A stretch of DNA of 64,000 nucleotides from Xenopus tropicalis (taxonomy: Eukaryota; Chordata; Amphibia; Anura; Pipidae). How positions within the stretch are numbered: position 1 is the first letter of the stretch; every line of letters starts with the position of its first letter. The stretch is taken from positions 94,384,904 to 94,448,903 of the forward strand of contig NC_030678.2 of assembly GCF_000004195.4 (NCBI RefSeq), written 5' to 3'. The translations under genes and the position numbers were made by a program. The notes under the pieces are model-generated. The model searched no databases. It saw only the letters and a list, made by a program, of their open reading frames with translations, and was not told the origin of the DNA. Positions 12,801-20,870 of this stretch are shown here, piece by piece.

Positions 12801-13211
12801 TTTATAGCATGGAAAACAAATTTTCTTTAATGTTCCAACAGAAGAGTCAGCTTAGATTTCGAGACCTACTCTTCTGCAAAAAGGCACTTTTGCTGCTCTA
12901 TATTCATGATCTAGTGACAGCCCTTGAAATAAATGAAACTGGGGGTAGAGTTAGCAGAACACAGTTTAGCTTGACATTGTTAAGAGTGAAGCCTGGGACA
13001 ATTACAAACATAGGGACGACAGCAACAAACTCCTTCATTTGCTCACAACCTGTACAGAGAGAAAACAAAACTGTATCTAACAAATACTTTACATAATGAC
13101 TGTGAGGTTAAAGTGACTGTAATTATTACCTGTTTTTACATTGTTAGCTTTAAGTACAGCAACTATACCAGCTGAGAGTCCTGGACAAAGTCCTTCACGT
13201 AAGATCACCAT
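776..13211 (-). CDS. rad51d: RAD51D recombinase paralog, 8 visible coding exons, 3' end off window
   Basis: RAD51 paralog of the BCDX2 complex (RAD51B-RAD51C-RAD51D-XRCC2), a nuclear ATPase that helps RAD51 load on single-stranded DNA in homologous recombination. Coding exons on the minus strand are 13211-13130, 12017-11956, 9420-9302, 5748-5667, 4549-4415, 4327-4232, 3005-2915 and 846-776. All have AG/GT borders and phases that join in frame to 246 codons. The N-terminus begins [12 protein letters not shown], like vertebrate RAD51D. Walker A is GAAGSGKT at residues 107-114 (Lys113) and Walker B is LRLVIVDS ending at Asp206-Ser207. Numbering appears to run without indels against human RAD51D (328 aa, as I recall it), so about 80 residues should lie left of base 1. 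The conserved [16 protein letters not shown] block is in the exon at 4415-4549. A possible 5'UTR splice acceptor (CAG after a pyrimidine run) lies just upstream of the ATG. Identification is firm; the missing end is inferred. Confidence 0.95.
1237..1390 (-). mobile_element. SPIN-like non-autonomous hAT fragment
   Basis: Starts with the hAT terminus cagtggttctcaacct. It then carries, in order, blocks I recognise from the SPIN family read from one end: ccctttaatacagttcctca, gttgtggtgacccccaacca, a short ttccgatggt segment and ggcgaccccc. Much of the usual interior is deleted, and the other terminal repeat is missing after about 1390. The flank before the terminus, ccttagtg, fits the nnnTAnnn preference of this group. 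Family assignment is from memory of the consensus. Confidence 0.75.
1648..1936. mobile_element. MITE with tacaggtatggga-type ends
   Basis: A recurring frog element. Its ends read roughly tacaggtatgggatcc and ggatcccatacctgta; the inside has the blocks ccttgtacttgatcccaact and ttctctgtaataataaaa. This copy has a degraded left end and an intact right end (ggatcccatacctgtac). Confidence 0.75.
2001..2447. mobile_element. T2-type MITE (ttaaaggagtggttc)
   Basis: Starts ttaaaggagtggttcatc and ends ggtgaacccctttaa, forming terminal inverted repeats bounded by TTAA. This fits the Xenopus T2 MITE group (TTAAAGG ends, TTAA target, as I recall it). No coding capacity; it lies in a rad51d intron. Confidence 0.75.
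2448..2914. other. rad51d intron sequence, no gene seen
   Basis: A GC-richer 2510-2640 stretch, then a TG/CA-rich stretch (2690-2815). Probably old repeat material; no recognisable element ends. Confidence 0.4.
2915..3005 (-). CDS. rad51d: rad51d coding exon 7 (Walker B)
   Basis: Acceptor TTCTAG at 3006 and donor GTAAGC at 2914; 30 codons plus one base. Contains [19 protein letters not shown], with Walker B Asp206. Too short to appear as a long open frame; found by translating the minus strand. Confidence 0.93.
3389..3605. mobile_element. MITE with tacaggtatggga-type ends, partial
   Basis: Left end caggtgtgggatccgttatc is followed by the family blocks gatttcctttttctctgtaa and agtaccttgtacttgat. 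The right end is lost after the tagtagacttaaggta block. Confidence 0.75.
4232..4327 (-). CDS. rad51d: rad51d coding exon 6
   Basis: Acceptor TTTACAG at 4328 and donor GTATAT at 4231; 32 codons in phase 0, [20 protein letters not shown] then [12 protein letters not shown]. Part of the RecA-like ATPase core. Confidence 0.93.
4415..4549 (-). CDS. rad51d: rad51d coding exon 5
   Basis: Acceptor AACAG at 4550 and donor GTACGT at 4414; 45 codons in phase 0. Contains [20 protein letters not shown], a hallmark RAD51D stretch of the RecA-like core. Confidence 0.95.
4570..4990 (-). pseudogene. Decayed Tc1-like transposase fragment
   Basis: Minus-strand translation around 4880-4980 gives [15 protein letters not shown], a stop, and then in a shifted frame RPDLNSIN. 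These are the second catalytic Asp block and the SPDLNPIE block of Tc1 transposases. Stops, frame shifts and loss of the final Glu show it is dead. Limits are approximate because both ends fade into intron sequence between rad51d exons 4 and 5. Confidence 0.6.
4991..5666. other. rad51d intron, no gene seen
   Basis: Includes a GC-richer block near 5150-5350 and AT-rich sequence after it. No exon or repeat end recognised. Confidence 0.4.
5667..5748 (-). CDS. rad51d: rad51d coding exon 4 (Walker A)
   Basis: Acceptor TTTCAG at 5749 and donor GTTAGA at 5666. Encodes [19 protein letters not shown] followed by the P-loop AAGSGKTQ; Lys113 is the nucleotide-binding lysine. Confidence 0.95.
6217..6420. 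mobile_element. T2-type MITE, half copy
   Basis: Begins ttaaaggaacagtaaaa and carries gccatgggggcagccattta and ggagaaaaggca, the same blocks as the full copy at 55937-56363. It stops at about 6420 exactly where Tc1 sequence begins, so its right end is missing. Confidence 0.75.
6391..7359 (-). pseudogene. Tc1-like transposase, nearly full open frame with altered catalytic residue and C-terminus
   Basis: 322 codons open from ATG at 7359. The N-terminal paired-like DNA-binding region (about 1-110) has the GRPSKLT hook after LPRLGR. The catalytic region shows WSDET (Asp148), QPDNDPKH (Asp239) and [11 protein letters not shown]. The last is normally SPDLNPIENLW, so the third catalytic residue at 274 is Asp, not Glu. 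The spacing (34 residues between 239 and 274) matches the family. From about residue 314 the frame runs into an unrelated MITE, so the last roughly 20-30 residues are replaced by MKRKAQVT-like read-through. Probably inactive, but recently so, since no stop interrupts the rest. Confidence 0.88.
6421..7731 (-). mobile_element. Tc1-like transposon, one end missing
   Basis: The 5' terminal repeat is intact at the right: read outward on plus it is ggccgtatacttttgcaagt then cactg, followed by TA at 7732-7733, the usual Tc1 target dinucleotide. The transposase gene reads leftward. The 3' end of the element is absent: it is joined to a half T2 MITE at about 6420. It sits in the rad51d intron between exons 3 and 4. 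Confidence 0.88.
7740..9301. other. rad51d intron 3 remainder, no gene seen
   Basis: Mostly unique-looking AT-rich sequence. The stretch 8640-8850 has an AATAAAG-containing block that could be LTR-like, but I see no paired copy, primer site or reading frame. Confidence 0.35.
9302..9420 (-). CDS. rad51d: rad51d coding exon 3
   Basis: Acceptor TTTCAG at 9421 and donor GTAAGA at 9301; 39 codons plus two bases. It encodes the linker before the ATPase core, including [12 protein letters not shown] and STAILPTGN. Confidence 0.94.
9605..10033. mobile_element. MITE-like element, ggggcagatttact ends
   Basis: Starts gggggcagatttacttta and ends with the inverted form agttaatggcccc. The interior is weakly palindromic and AT-rich. 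The ends resemble those of the CpG-rich palindrome at 24149-24610. Old copy; boundaries tentative. Confidence 0.5.
10609..11131. mobile_element. T2-type MITE (ttaaagtggacctgtcaccc)
   Basis: Starts ttaaagtggacctgtcaccc and ends gggtgacaggtcccctttaa, a clear terminal inverted repeat bounded by TTAA. No coding capacity. Lies in rad51d intron 2. Confidence 0.85.
11414..11725. mobile_element. MITE related to the ggtggccatacac family, degraded
   Basis: Ends with gtgtatgggcaccttta and contains several short palindromes, including a perfect 28-bp one at 11581-11608 (gatcatttggcc arms). The left end (cttaaggtccgat) is poorly preserved. Compare 17006-17132 and 17965-18286. Confidence 0.5.
11956..12017 (-). 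CDS. rad51d: rad51d coding exon 2
   Basis: Acceptor TTTTAG at 12018 and donor GTGGTG at 11955. It completes Val28 and adds 20 codons, [20 protein letters not shown], matching the N-terminal helical domain of vertebrate RAD51D. Confidence 0.94.
12018..13129. other. rad51d intron 1, no gene seen
   Basis: Contains a short LINE/SINE-like tail at about 12576-12650 (gtaagctcttgtgagcaggg). The open frame at 12743-13096 has no recognised product. Confidence 0.4.
13130..13211 (-). CDS. rad51d: rad51d coding exon 1 (start codon)
   Basis: ATG at 13211-13209; 27 codons plus one base, donor GTAATA at 13129. Encodes the helical N-terminal domain start ([20 protein letters not shown]). The ATG sits in aaaccATGg, a good start context. 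Confidence 0.94.
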
Positions 13212-13983
13212 GGTTTCAGCTCAGCTGAGTTAACAGAGAGAAAAAAAATGATTATCGTATAAAGTATTTTACCTGTGTATCATATCAATTCTTCATAAAG
13301 TAAGTATTCAAAATACCCACTGGATGCTCTGTCTGTCAGTTACTCATGTCTTTGGGTATTAGCAATAACACAGATTTGTCCTTTGAAAAGTATATACAAA
13401 CTGTCATATTTCTGCAAAGTTATGCCCCGTATGCTTTTTTGAAAGGATACCAAAACAGTTTTTGACAGGAATCATAGAGCCCTGTAATAATTACTGTCCA
13501 ATTTAAATATTGCCTGCTCACCACTGGTCTAAAACATCAGCTGAAAGGCATGAACTAGACCTCAGCAGCAGATTTGCACATTTCAACCCATGCAAAAACA
13601 AATGTGTGTGTGAGACCGGGGGAAGTAACTTCCATGCCACGTGGGGAGAATTATAACAAGGAACACTGAAGCATCATAGTGGAGCATAAACATCACTGTG
13701 ATGCTTTAGTGTATCCTGTTTTTTTACACTTAGATAGCTTTGGAATGCAGGTCTGGGTTTGCAGGTCCAACATTCTAATCTACCTTTAACTCAAGGCACG
13801 GAAGATCGGGGGAGCAGGCGAATTCAGCATTACTGTAAGTGCTTATGACTGTATTTACATTGACCATTCTGATAAAGCTTACTTTATTTTTACCTTTCCT
13901 TCTCCTCTAAAATGTAATGTGCTGTTGCCTTGTACTGGTCAAAGTTGTGTGTTTGCCTTAGGAACCTTATAAATACTCTACTG
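13212..13983. other. 5' flank of rad51d
   Basis: Starts with a pyrimidine-rich tract and CAG (minus-strand sense) next to the ATG, consistent with a 5'UTR splice acceptor. No CpG island or TATA box was recognised here. Confidence 0.35.
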
Positions 13984-14882
13984 CAGGGGTAGGGAACCTG
14001 TGGCTTGGGAGCCAGATGTGGCTCTTTTGATGGCTGCATCTGGCTCGCTGCCAAATCTTTAATAAAAAAAAAATAATGGGGGGTGTGCCCTGCACTCGGC
14101 AGATAGAAGACGTGTTCTAAGCCTTAGAACACGTCTTCTATTCGCCGAGCGCAGGCCACGCCCTCCTCCGCATCGCATCCGGCATCCTTGGCACCCACCC
14201 TACCTTGCCCCTGCACTCGGCGGATAGAAGACGCATTCTAAGCCTTAGAACACGTCTTCTATCCGCCGAGCGCAGGCCACTCCCTCCTCCGCATTGCATC
14301 TGGCATTCTCGGCACCCACCCTACCTTGCCCCTTCGCTCAGCGGATAGAAGACATGTCCTAAGCCTTATAACACATCTTCTATCCGTGGCGCGCAGGCCA
14401 CGCCCTCCTCTGTAACACATCCTCGGCACCCACCCTACCTTGCCCCTTCGCTCGGCGGATAGAAGACATGTCCTAAGCCTTATAACACATCTTCTATCCG
14501 TGGCGCGCAGGCCACGCCCTCCTCTGTAACACATCCTCGGCACCCACCCTACCTTGCCCCTGCGCTTGACGGATAGAAGACGTGTTCTAAGCCTTAGAAC
14601 ACATCTTCTATCCGCTGAGCGCAGGCCACGCCCTCCTCCGCACCCGGCATTCTTGGGACCCACCCTACCTTGCCCCTGTGCTCGGCGGATAGAAGACATG
14701 TTCTAAGCCTTAGAACACGTCTTCTATCCGCCGAGCGCAAGCCACGCCCTCCTCCACTTGGGACCCACCCTACCTTGCCCCGCAGAATCCGCGGCCAAAC
14801 ATATTGTATGGCTCTCATGTAATTACATTTTAAAATATGTGGTGTTTATGGCTCTCTCAGCCAAAAAGGTTCCCGACCCCTG
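13984..14882. mobile_element. Non-autonomous hAT element with palindromic tandem units inside
   Basis: Termini caggggtagggaacctgtgg and aaggttcccgacccctg form a hAT-type inverted repeat. The left end carries ggagccagatgtggctctttt. The interior (about 14090-14790) is six copies of a roughly 117-bp unit. The flanking 8-mers are ctctactg (left) and atttaggg (right): both fit nnnTAnnn, but they are not duplicates. Confidence 0.8.
14090..14790. repeat. Six tandem units of about 117 bp, each a hairpin
   Basis: Each unit has an inverted repeat built on cggatagaagacgtgttcta and its reverse complement, with only a few bases at the centre, followed by gcaggccacgccctcctc and cacccaccctaccttgcc. Unit starts are near 14096, 14216, 14335, 14451, 14568 and 14683. 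The minus-strand open frames here (14259-14699, 14594-14818) are a by-product. Confidence 0.85.
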
Positions 14883-15029
14883 ATTTAGGGTATCATTATG
14901 TGTCATGTGAATGCAAAAACCTATACTAATACATGCCAACAGGCCACAATATTTGAGGCTATGTCTCAGTTTAAAGTAATAATTTTCTATATATACCATT
15001 TGACTGAAATCCAATCAAGTACTGGCCTT

Positions 15030-15058
15030 AGTATATATGTATGTATGTATGTATGTAT
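15030..15058. repeat. (TATG)n microsatellite
   Basis: Short run of tatg/gtat units, followed by three copies of catatcccctcaccc near 15090-15135. Confidence 0.8.
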
Positions 15059-15179
15059 AACTATGGTCCCCCTGCAGTCCTCGCCTCCACCATATCCCCT
15101 CACCCATATCCCCTCACCCATATCCCCTCACCTGTTGCAAACCCTTGCCTGTTTACTTCTGAACCTTTATGCCATATAA

Positions 15180-15510
15180 TCCCTGCACTGACTCAATTCT
15201 ACTTTCAGATCTCCCGCTCCTTCTCTGGATGCTGCATCTCCATACAGCGAGGAAGTTGTGCTGGTGACAGTCATGTGACAAGACGTGGGCGGGGGAATGT
15301 GATGTCACTTGAGGGAGTGCTTAGCTGTGATATCACAACTTCCTCAAAGCCAGTCTTTGGAGCTGCTGCGGCCCATGCAGAGGAGGGGGTAGGCGATCTG
15401 AATGTAGAACTCCGGTGGCTCAGGTTTCAGATGCCAGAAAGGTACATCAATACACAAAAGAAGGGTTTGCAAGAGGTGAGGGCTGCTGTGAGAGGGAAAT
15501 GGCGGAGGTA
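15180..15510. promoter_or_regulatory. Candidate promoter or 5' exon region between rad51d and dtx2
   Basis: GC-richer than its surroundings. It holds a palindromic E-box-like gtcatgtgac (15271-15280), a CRE-like tgatgtcact and gggcggggg. Two good plus-strand donors follow (gaggtgagg near 15475 and gcggaggtaagg near 15505); the latter sits in a YY1-like aatggcgg context. A minus-strand donor (CAG then GTGAGG) lies near 15128. It could be a shared promoter with noncoding first exons for both genes. This is inference without transcript evidence. Confidence 0.3.
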
Positions 15511-15611
15511 AGGGCTGGAAGGAGAGTAAGGGGATCTACGGTGGGGATCTCTCTATGTACTGTACTAAGTAGCTGAACTGAAAGAGCAAACTGATATAAA
15601 CATGACTGTTT

Positions 15612-15634
15612 GGGGGGGGGGGGGGGGGGGGGGG
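15612..15634 (+). repeat. Run of 23 G
   Basis: Uninterrupted G homopolymer immediately before the 36-bp minisatellite. Length is likely variable and hard to assemble. Confidence 0.95.
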
Positions 15635-15639
15635 TTGGG

Positions 15640-16480
15640 CATAGTGTGAAATGTACAGTGTGTTTGGGGGAGCAGTATGATGGGGAGCCCAGGGTGGTAT
15701 GTACAGTGTGGCTGCTGGGGGAGCCCAGGGTGGTATGTACAGTGTGGCTGCTGGGGGAGCGCAGGGTGGTATGTACAGTGTGGCTGCTGGGGGAGCGCAG
15801 GGTGGTATGTACAGTGTGGCTGCTAGGGGAGCCCAGGGTGGTATGTACAGTGTGGCTGCTAGGGGAGCCCAGGGTGGTATGTACAGTGTGGCGGCTGGGG
15901 GAGCCCAGGGTGGTATGTACAGTGTGGCTGCTGGGGGAGCCCAGGGTGGTATGTACAGTGTGGCTGCTGGGGGAGCCCAGGGTGGTATGTACAGTCTGGC
16001 TGCTAGGGGAGCCCAGGGTGGTATGTACAGTGTGGCTGCTGGGGGAGCCCAGGGTGGTATGTACAGTGTGGCTGCTGGGGGAGCCCAGGGTGGTATGTAC
16101 AGTGTGGCTGCTGGGGGAGCCCAGGGTGGTATGTACAGTGTGGCTGCTGGGGGAGCGCAGGGTGGTATGTACAGTGTGGCTGCTGGGGGAGCCCAGGGTG
16201 GTATGTACAGTGTGGCTGCTGGGGGAGCGCAGGGTGGTATGTACAGTGTGGCTGCTGGGGGAGCGCAGGGTGGTATGTACAGTGTGGCTGCTGGGGGAGC
16301 CCAGGGTGGTATGTACAGTGTGGCTGCTGGGGGAGCGCAGGGTGGTATGTACAGTGTGGCTGCTGGGGGAGCGCAGGGTGGTATGTACAGTGTGGCTTCT
16401 GGGGGAGCGCAGGGTGGTATGTACAGTGTGGCTGCTGGGGGAGCGCAGGGTGATATATATGGTGTGGCTGCTAGAATGTA
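15640..16480 (+). repeat. 36-bp minisatellite, about 21-22 copies
   Basis: The unit is gtatgtacagtgtggctgct then gggggagcccagggtg. Copies differ at few sites: ccc or cgc before aggg, and ctgctg or ctgcta. The unit is divisible by three and free of stops in several frames, so long open frames appear on both strands (15536-16534 minus; 15610-16503 and 15699-16481 plus). I do not regard them as genes. Runs of G in each unit could support G-quadruplexes. Confidence 0.95.
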
Positions 16481-16499
16481 GATTATTATGTAAAGGGGA

Positions 16500-17005
16500 T
16501 TAGGGGAGTGCAGAGTGACATACTCTTGTGACATACATGTGTTTAGAAAAATAGAAGGTGCACTTTATGTTAGGCATTATAAATACCGTGGATTAGGTGT
16601 TTGTCGTTAACCTTGTGACATTGATATGGATTATTTCATTGTTATTTTGAAACAGATTATCATCAGCATGAGTCATTTAAGTGCATTCTTATGTCTGCCC
16701 GATTTAGTTAATTTGCAGCAGAAAAATTTGGAATAAAAAGTTTATCAGCATAGTCCTGTATGGGCTATGCACAAAATAACATGGCAGAATCATGTGCAAA
16801 TGTATATTTACAATATAATAGGATATATAGTTAGAGAATAGTGTTTTGTCTTTGCTGCTACAAGCATGGCATATATTATCCACAAACCTATTACCCAGAA
16901 ATCTCTGAAAAATAGGAACTCTGTTTTCTGTTTTTTTTTTTTTACTGATTTCCTTTTTCGTAAAAATAAAATAGCACCTTTTTTTTTTTTTTTTTTTACT
17001 TAACT
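16500..17005. other. Between-gene sequence, no gene seen
   Basis: AT-rich, with poly(T) runs near 16930 and 16980. A degraded tacaggtatggga-type MITE fragment may lie at 16870-16990 (attacccagaaatct). Confidence 0.35.
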
Positions 17006-17132
17006 TGATGGCCGTACACTATAAGATCCATTTAAGGTGGGTGATATTGGAGTAATCTTATAGTTTTGAACCCGAAACTGTCAGAAGGACCCAAATTGAT
17101 GCTTAAATCTGCCTGTGTATGGCCACCTTTAG
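17006..17132. mobile_element. Short MITE (ggtggccatacac family)
   Basis: Left end gatggccgtacactataaga and right end gtgtatggccacctttag form an imperfect inverted repeat. About 127 bp, noncoding. Confidence 0.6.
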
Positions 17133-17727
17133 CTCCACAAGTCCATGTTGGTGTTTTTATGTTTGAGTGTTTTTCAGTGTTCCAGTTTACAGGAAGAACC
17201 TTTATGCAAAAACTATAATTTCCCAAGCATGCTAGATAATAGATGCCATACCTGTATGGAATACATGCATGTAATATTATTTTTAATAAATATATGATTT
17301 TTGTACTGTTTGTTCATCCATGGTTAATGAAGAACAAGTGCAATTCTGCATAGTTTTTGATGCATTTTGGTACAATTCTGTGCCAATTTTAGGTTCCAGC
17401 AAATGTAAATAAGCCTTATTTACAATTGTGACAGGTTAAACAACAGTGACAGGTCAGTACATTTTGCCACAGTATGTGGTAAAAGCAGGCCAATATCATC
17501 TAGTGCTATAACACTGATTGCCAGCTTGTGGCATTTCAGCTGGTTGCCAAACTACCCCCAGCATTCCTAGTTGGCAATAATGCCACACATTATTTAATTG
17601 CTTTCCTGTCCATTCCACTGTAGTTGACAATATTCCAGTTTTCTTCAGCCCTTGGTTCTGCGCTTCCTCTCCCTAAATAAATCAATATTCATGCCTCAGC
17701 CCTAAGAGAAAAGGCCATGTTCCTTGT

Positions 17728-17886
17728 AGATTGTAAGCTCTTTTGGGCAGGGCCCTCTTCACCTCTTGTATCGGTTATTGATTGCTTTATATGTTACTCT
17801 GTATGTCCAATGTATGTAACCCACTTATTGTACAGCGCTGCGGAATATGTTGGCGCTTTATAAATAACTGTTAATGTAATGTAATG
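17728..17886 (+). repeat. LINE/SINE 3' tail of the amphibian L2/CR1-like type
   Basis: Carries attgtaagctcttttgggca then gggccctcttcacctcttgt, tgtacagcgctgcggaatat and ggcgctttataaata. It ends in a short (taatg)n tail. Many frog non-LTR elements end this way. No reverse transcriptase frame remains. Confidence 0.7.
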
Positions 17887-17964
17887 TAAGCCGCAAAAAC
17901 GTGAGCACTTAAAAAGGGCAAAAAGTTTCAGAGTGTTTTAGTGCAGATTATTCAGAATAACCAC

Positions 17965-18286
17965 AGGTGGCCATACACTTTAAGATCTGCTCATTTGCAG
18001 AGGTCGGCAATCTAGCGGTTCTTTTTCCCGATATGCTCACATAAGCTAGGTGATATCGGGCCCTAGGACCAAACAATCAAATTACAACGAGGAGTATAGG
18101 ATTTATTCAAGTCAGGAACCTATCAATGAGCTGATGTGCCCCCATATCCCCATATCGATATACCAGGCCAATTTTTGTCTGCTGGATTGCCCGTCTGGGA
18201 TCCCCATAGAGGGGCAAATGAGCTGCCATATTGGTCCGAAGGACTCGAATTAGCAGTTTAAATAAGCCTGTGTATGGCCACCTTTA
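17965..18286. mobile_element. MITE (ggtggccatacac family), near full
   Basis: Starts aggtggccatacactttaag and ends gtgtatggccacctttag, a clear terminal inverted repeat around about 320 noncoding bases. The open frame at 18050-18253 lies inside and is not a gene. Confidence 0.75.
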
Positions 18287-18289
18287 GTG

Positions 18290-20465
18290 AAAGATTTTCT
18301 TGTGCATTAAGGAAGAATACTTTGGGAAACTAGGGAACATTTTTACAAGCAGTGTTTTTCACAGTAATTGCCTGCACTCACAGATGTGCTTGTGGGTCAG
18401 GCGTTTAACACTTGAAAACACCAACTAGTGCATTTGTGAGTGATAATCACATGACTCGTGAATGCACTCGTGAATAGGGGCAGATTATTACCTTAGAAGT
18501 TAATGGGAGAGTTGTGATTCAAAGTATTTTGTCATCCACTCGTTCAGTCGGAATATGCTTGCATGCTCTGTGTGCCATTACCCATAAAAATGTAATGTCG
18601 CAGTTACCATTTTGAACACAAACAAATGCATATGGGCTTATTAATACAGTGTGGTTGAGTGATGTATTTTTATACATTTCACCACTTCAGATATTTTTCT
18701 CATTGTTTTGTGCATTTGAGGTGTGGGTTTGAGCACCTAGTAATGTAATCATATGCTGGGAGTTAGTTTATTGGCCAGCCTTTTGTGAAATAGCTAAAGG
18801 TGTTTTTTTTGTTATCGAAATATAAAGTGTTTGAGGAATGTGCCTACATCATTTTGAATGATGCAACATGTACATTAGTGTTTATTACTGAACTGAGGGG
18901 ATTTTTACCTTTATTGAGTTTCTGTTTTCATTCTGATTCTATTGAAGAGACCTGGCTAGCTTAAAGTGAAAATGAGTTTGCAAATTATTGGGAGGAAAAT
19001 GGAACACGGTTTGCCTGGGGAGAATTGGCAGGGAGTGTTAGCTTTTGTTGAAGGTTAACACGCTTGGCAAGTAAGAGAGTGATGTATTTTAATTTAAAAC
19101 CTTTATTTCCTGCAAAGGATAATGTGTCCAGTTTTTCTGTACTATGTCTTTAGTTCAGTTTGTCTGTACTATGTCTTCATTTAAAAAAAATAGTTCCCCA
19201 TATGTAGCCCACAGCTGTGAAGTGTCTTTTTTTTTTTGTATTTACTTCCGCTGAGTTAGTAAGCTTCAGTTTTTATTAGAATAATATATAGGCCTGTTAT
19301 TTTCCTCTTGGGGTTAGTGACCTCTTGTGTCTAGAATTTCCTTGGGGGAGGTTTTCATAAAGACAGTATAATTCCTCAGATAGGCTTGATATACTAAGTC
19401 AGAAACTAGAGAAAGGAGGTGTCCCTCTCTATCCCATTAGGGCTTTTACAGACAGTTTTTCTTGCGTTTCAATAATGTGGATTTTTCATGCATTCCATGG
19501 CAGGGGAATGCAGGAGTTAATGCATTCTGTTATTTTCAGAAAGTTTATACTTACTCTGCTGCAGGGAAGTTGCTGCCCTACGGCATTGAAAAGAACAGGC
19601 TGCGTTTCTTCATGCCAATCCTCGTGGTGGAATGCATGAAAGAACCACCACAAACAACCATGTAAAGAAATGCTCATCTGTTAAAGTCTCTCATCCTTCC
19701 ACCTGAACAGGAGTTTTTAATCTTTTGCCTAACACACTTCATACATCACTACCTAAATCATAAGTAGGGTTAATGGGTGTTTCAAACCTTCACGATTGCA
19801 TTACATACTTTATTACATGAAAGCTGTTGTTATAGTGGCTCTTACACATGGGTGTTTTCTCCTGAATTTGACTTTGAAACAAAGATTTGACCCATCTAAA
19901 CACATCAGCTAATTAATTCCATTATAAGAAGACTTAAAACAGAATATCTCTTGTGGGGAGGGGGTGGAGGGGTGGCTAGAAATAGGGTAGGGCTTAGTTC
20001 TCCTTTAATAACAGTGGTGGCAAGCAGACTTGTACTGGTCAGCAAAATACCAATCCTTTTGCAAGCCTGCTCATTACCTTGTCTGTTATTAGAGCAAACC
20101 AAGTGTTTTGGGTGGATACATTTACAATATACTGCTACAGTGGATAGATTAATAGGATTTGCCTATTAACCTATTAAATATTTAATAAACATCTCTTCCA
20201 GCTCACAGATATCTGAGGCATATTATAAAGGAAGACTGTTTTCTGTAATATATAATGCACACATGGTATAGATCACTAACCATTTGTTTCTATAAAAATT
20301 GAAAAACTCTCTTCATGTTTTATATTGTTTGTATCTAGAGTTTTATTGGTGAGATGTCGCAGCAACTAATACATTGTTTATTTCCCAGTTAGTTTAAAAA
20401 TGAATCCTATTTTTGTGCTACTTATCCATAATTATGTTTTTTTTTTTTTTTTTTATCTTTTTTAG
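18290..20465. other. Upstream flank of dtx2, no gene seen
   Basis: Read on both strands; no exon, RNA gene or element ends recognised, except a lone T2-like end (ctcctttaat) near 20000 and poly(T) at 20438-20454. Confidence 0.4.
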
Positions 20466-20572
20466 GTTTGTACAATGGTGAACGAAAAAGGAGTTGCAAC
20501 CCAAAGAAATTAGTTCTGAAAACCAAGAACAGTAAAAAAATATTTTTTGGATAATACGCTCATTCCTTTCAG
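20466..20572 (+). other. dtx2: Probable dtx2 5'UTR segment with a short upstream frame
   Basis: A pyrimidine run and TTTTAG at 20465 make a strong splice acceptor, giving 107 bases before the ATG. A second acceptor-like ctcattcctttcag ends at 20572, immediately before the ATG. If the longer form is used, it carries an upstream ATG (20475-20513, 12 codons MVNEKGVATQRN) ahead of the main start. Confidence 0.55.
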
Positions 20573-20870
20573 ATGGCAGCTGCTCCTCCACCAGGTGGTG
20601 GGGTTCCTAGTTTCTCAGGACTTCCTACGGTGTCTAATCAGTGGAATGCCTCTGTTGCTGTTTGGGAATGGCAAGATGAGCATAACAAATGGCGACCATA
20701 CAGCAGTGCAGTGAGCAACTATATTGAACAATATATGGTGTCATATTCACAGCAGAAAGGTTTCCGAGCCTATGGAAACAGCAACAGCATATCTCTTGGA
20801 AAAGCTGATCCTAAACTGGCACCATACATTATTGATATTCCAACCCTTTCACAGTTTAGGCAAGATACAG
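20573..20870 (+). CDS. dtx2: dtx2 coding exon 1 (WWE1)
   Basis: ATG at 20573; donor CAG then GTAAGA at 20871. 99 codons plus one base. Encodes a Pro/Gly-rich start ([10 protein letters not shown]) and the first WWE domain, ending [14 protein letters not shown]. The start is the first ATG in this frame, after either of two possible acceptors. Confidence 0.95.

Noticed and set aside
14259..14818. Minus-strand frames of 146 and 74 codons
   Set aside because: They lie in the hairpin tandem units of a hAT element and repeat the same peptide.
15536..16534. Long open frames on both strands (332, 297 and 260 codons)
   Set aside because: They are produced by a 36-bp tandem repeat without stops; the translations are monotonous 12-residue repeats.
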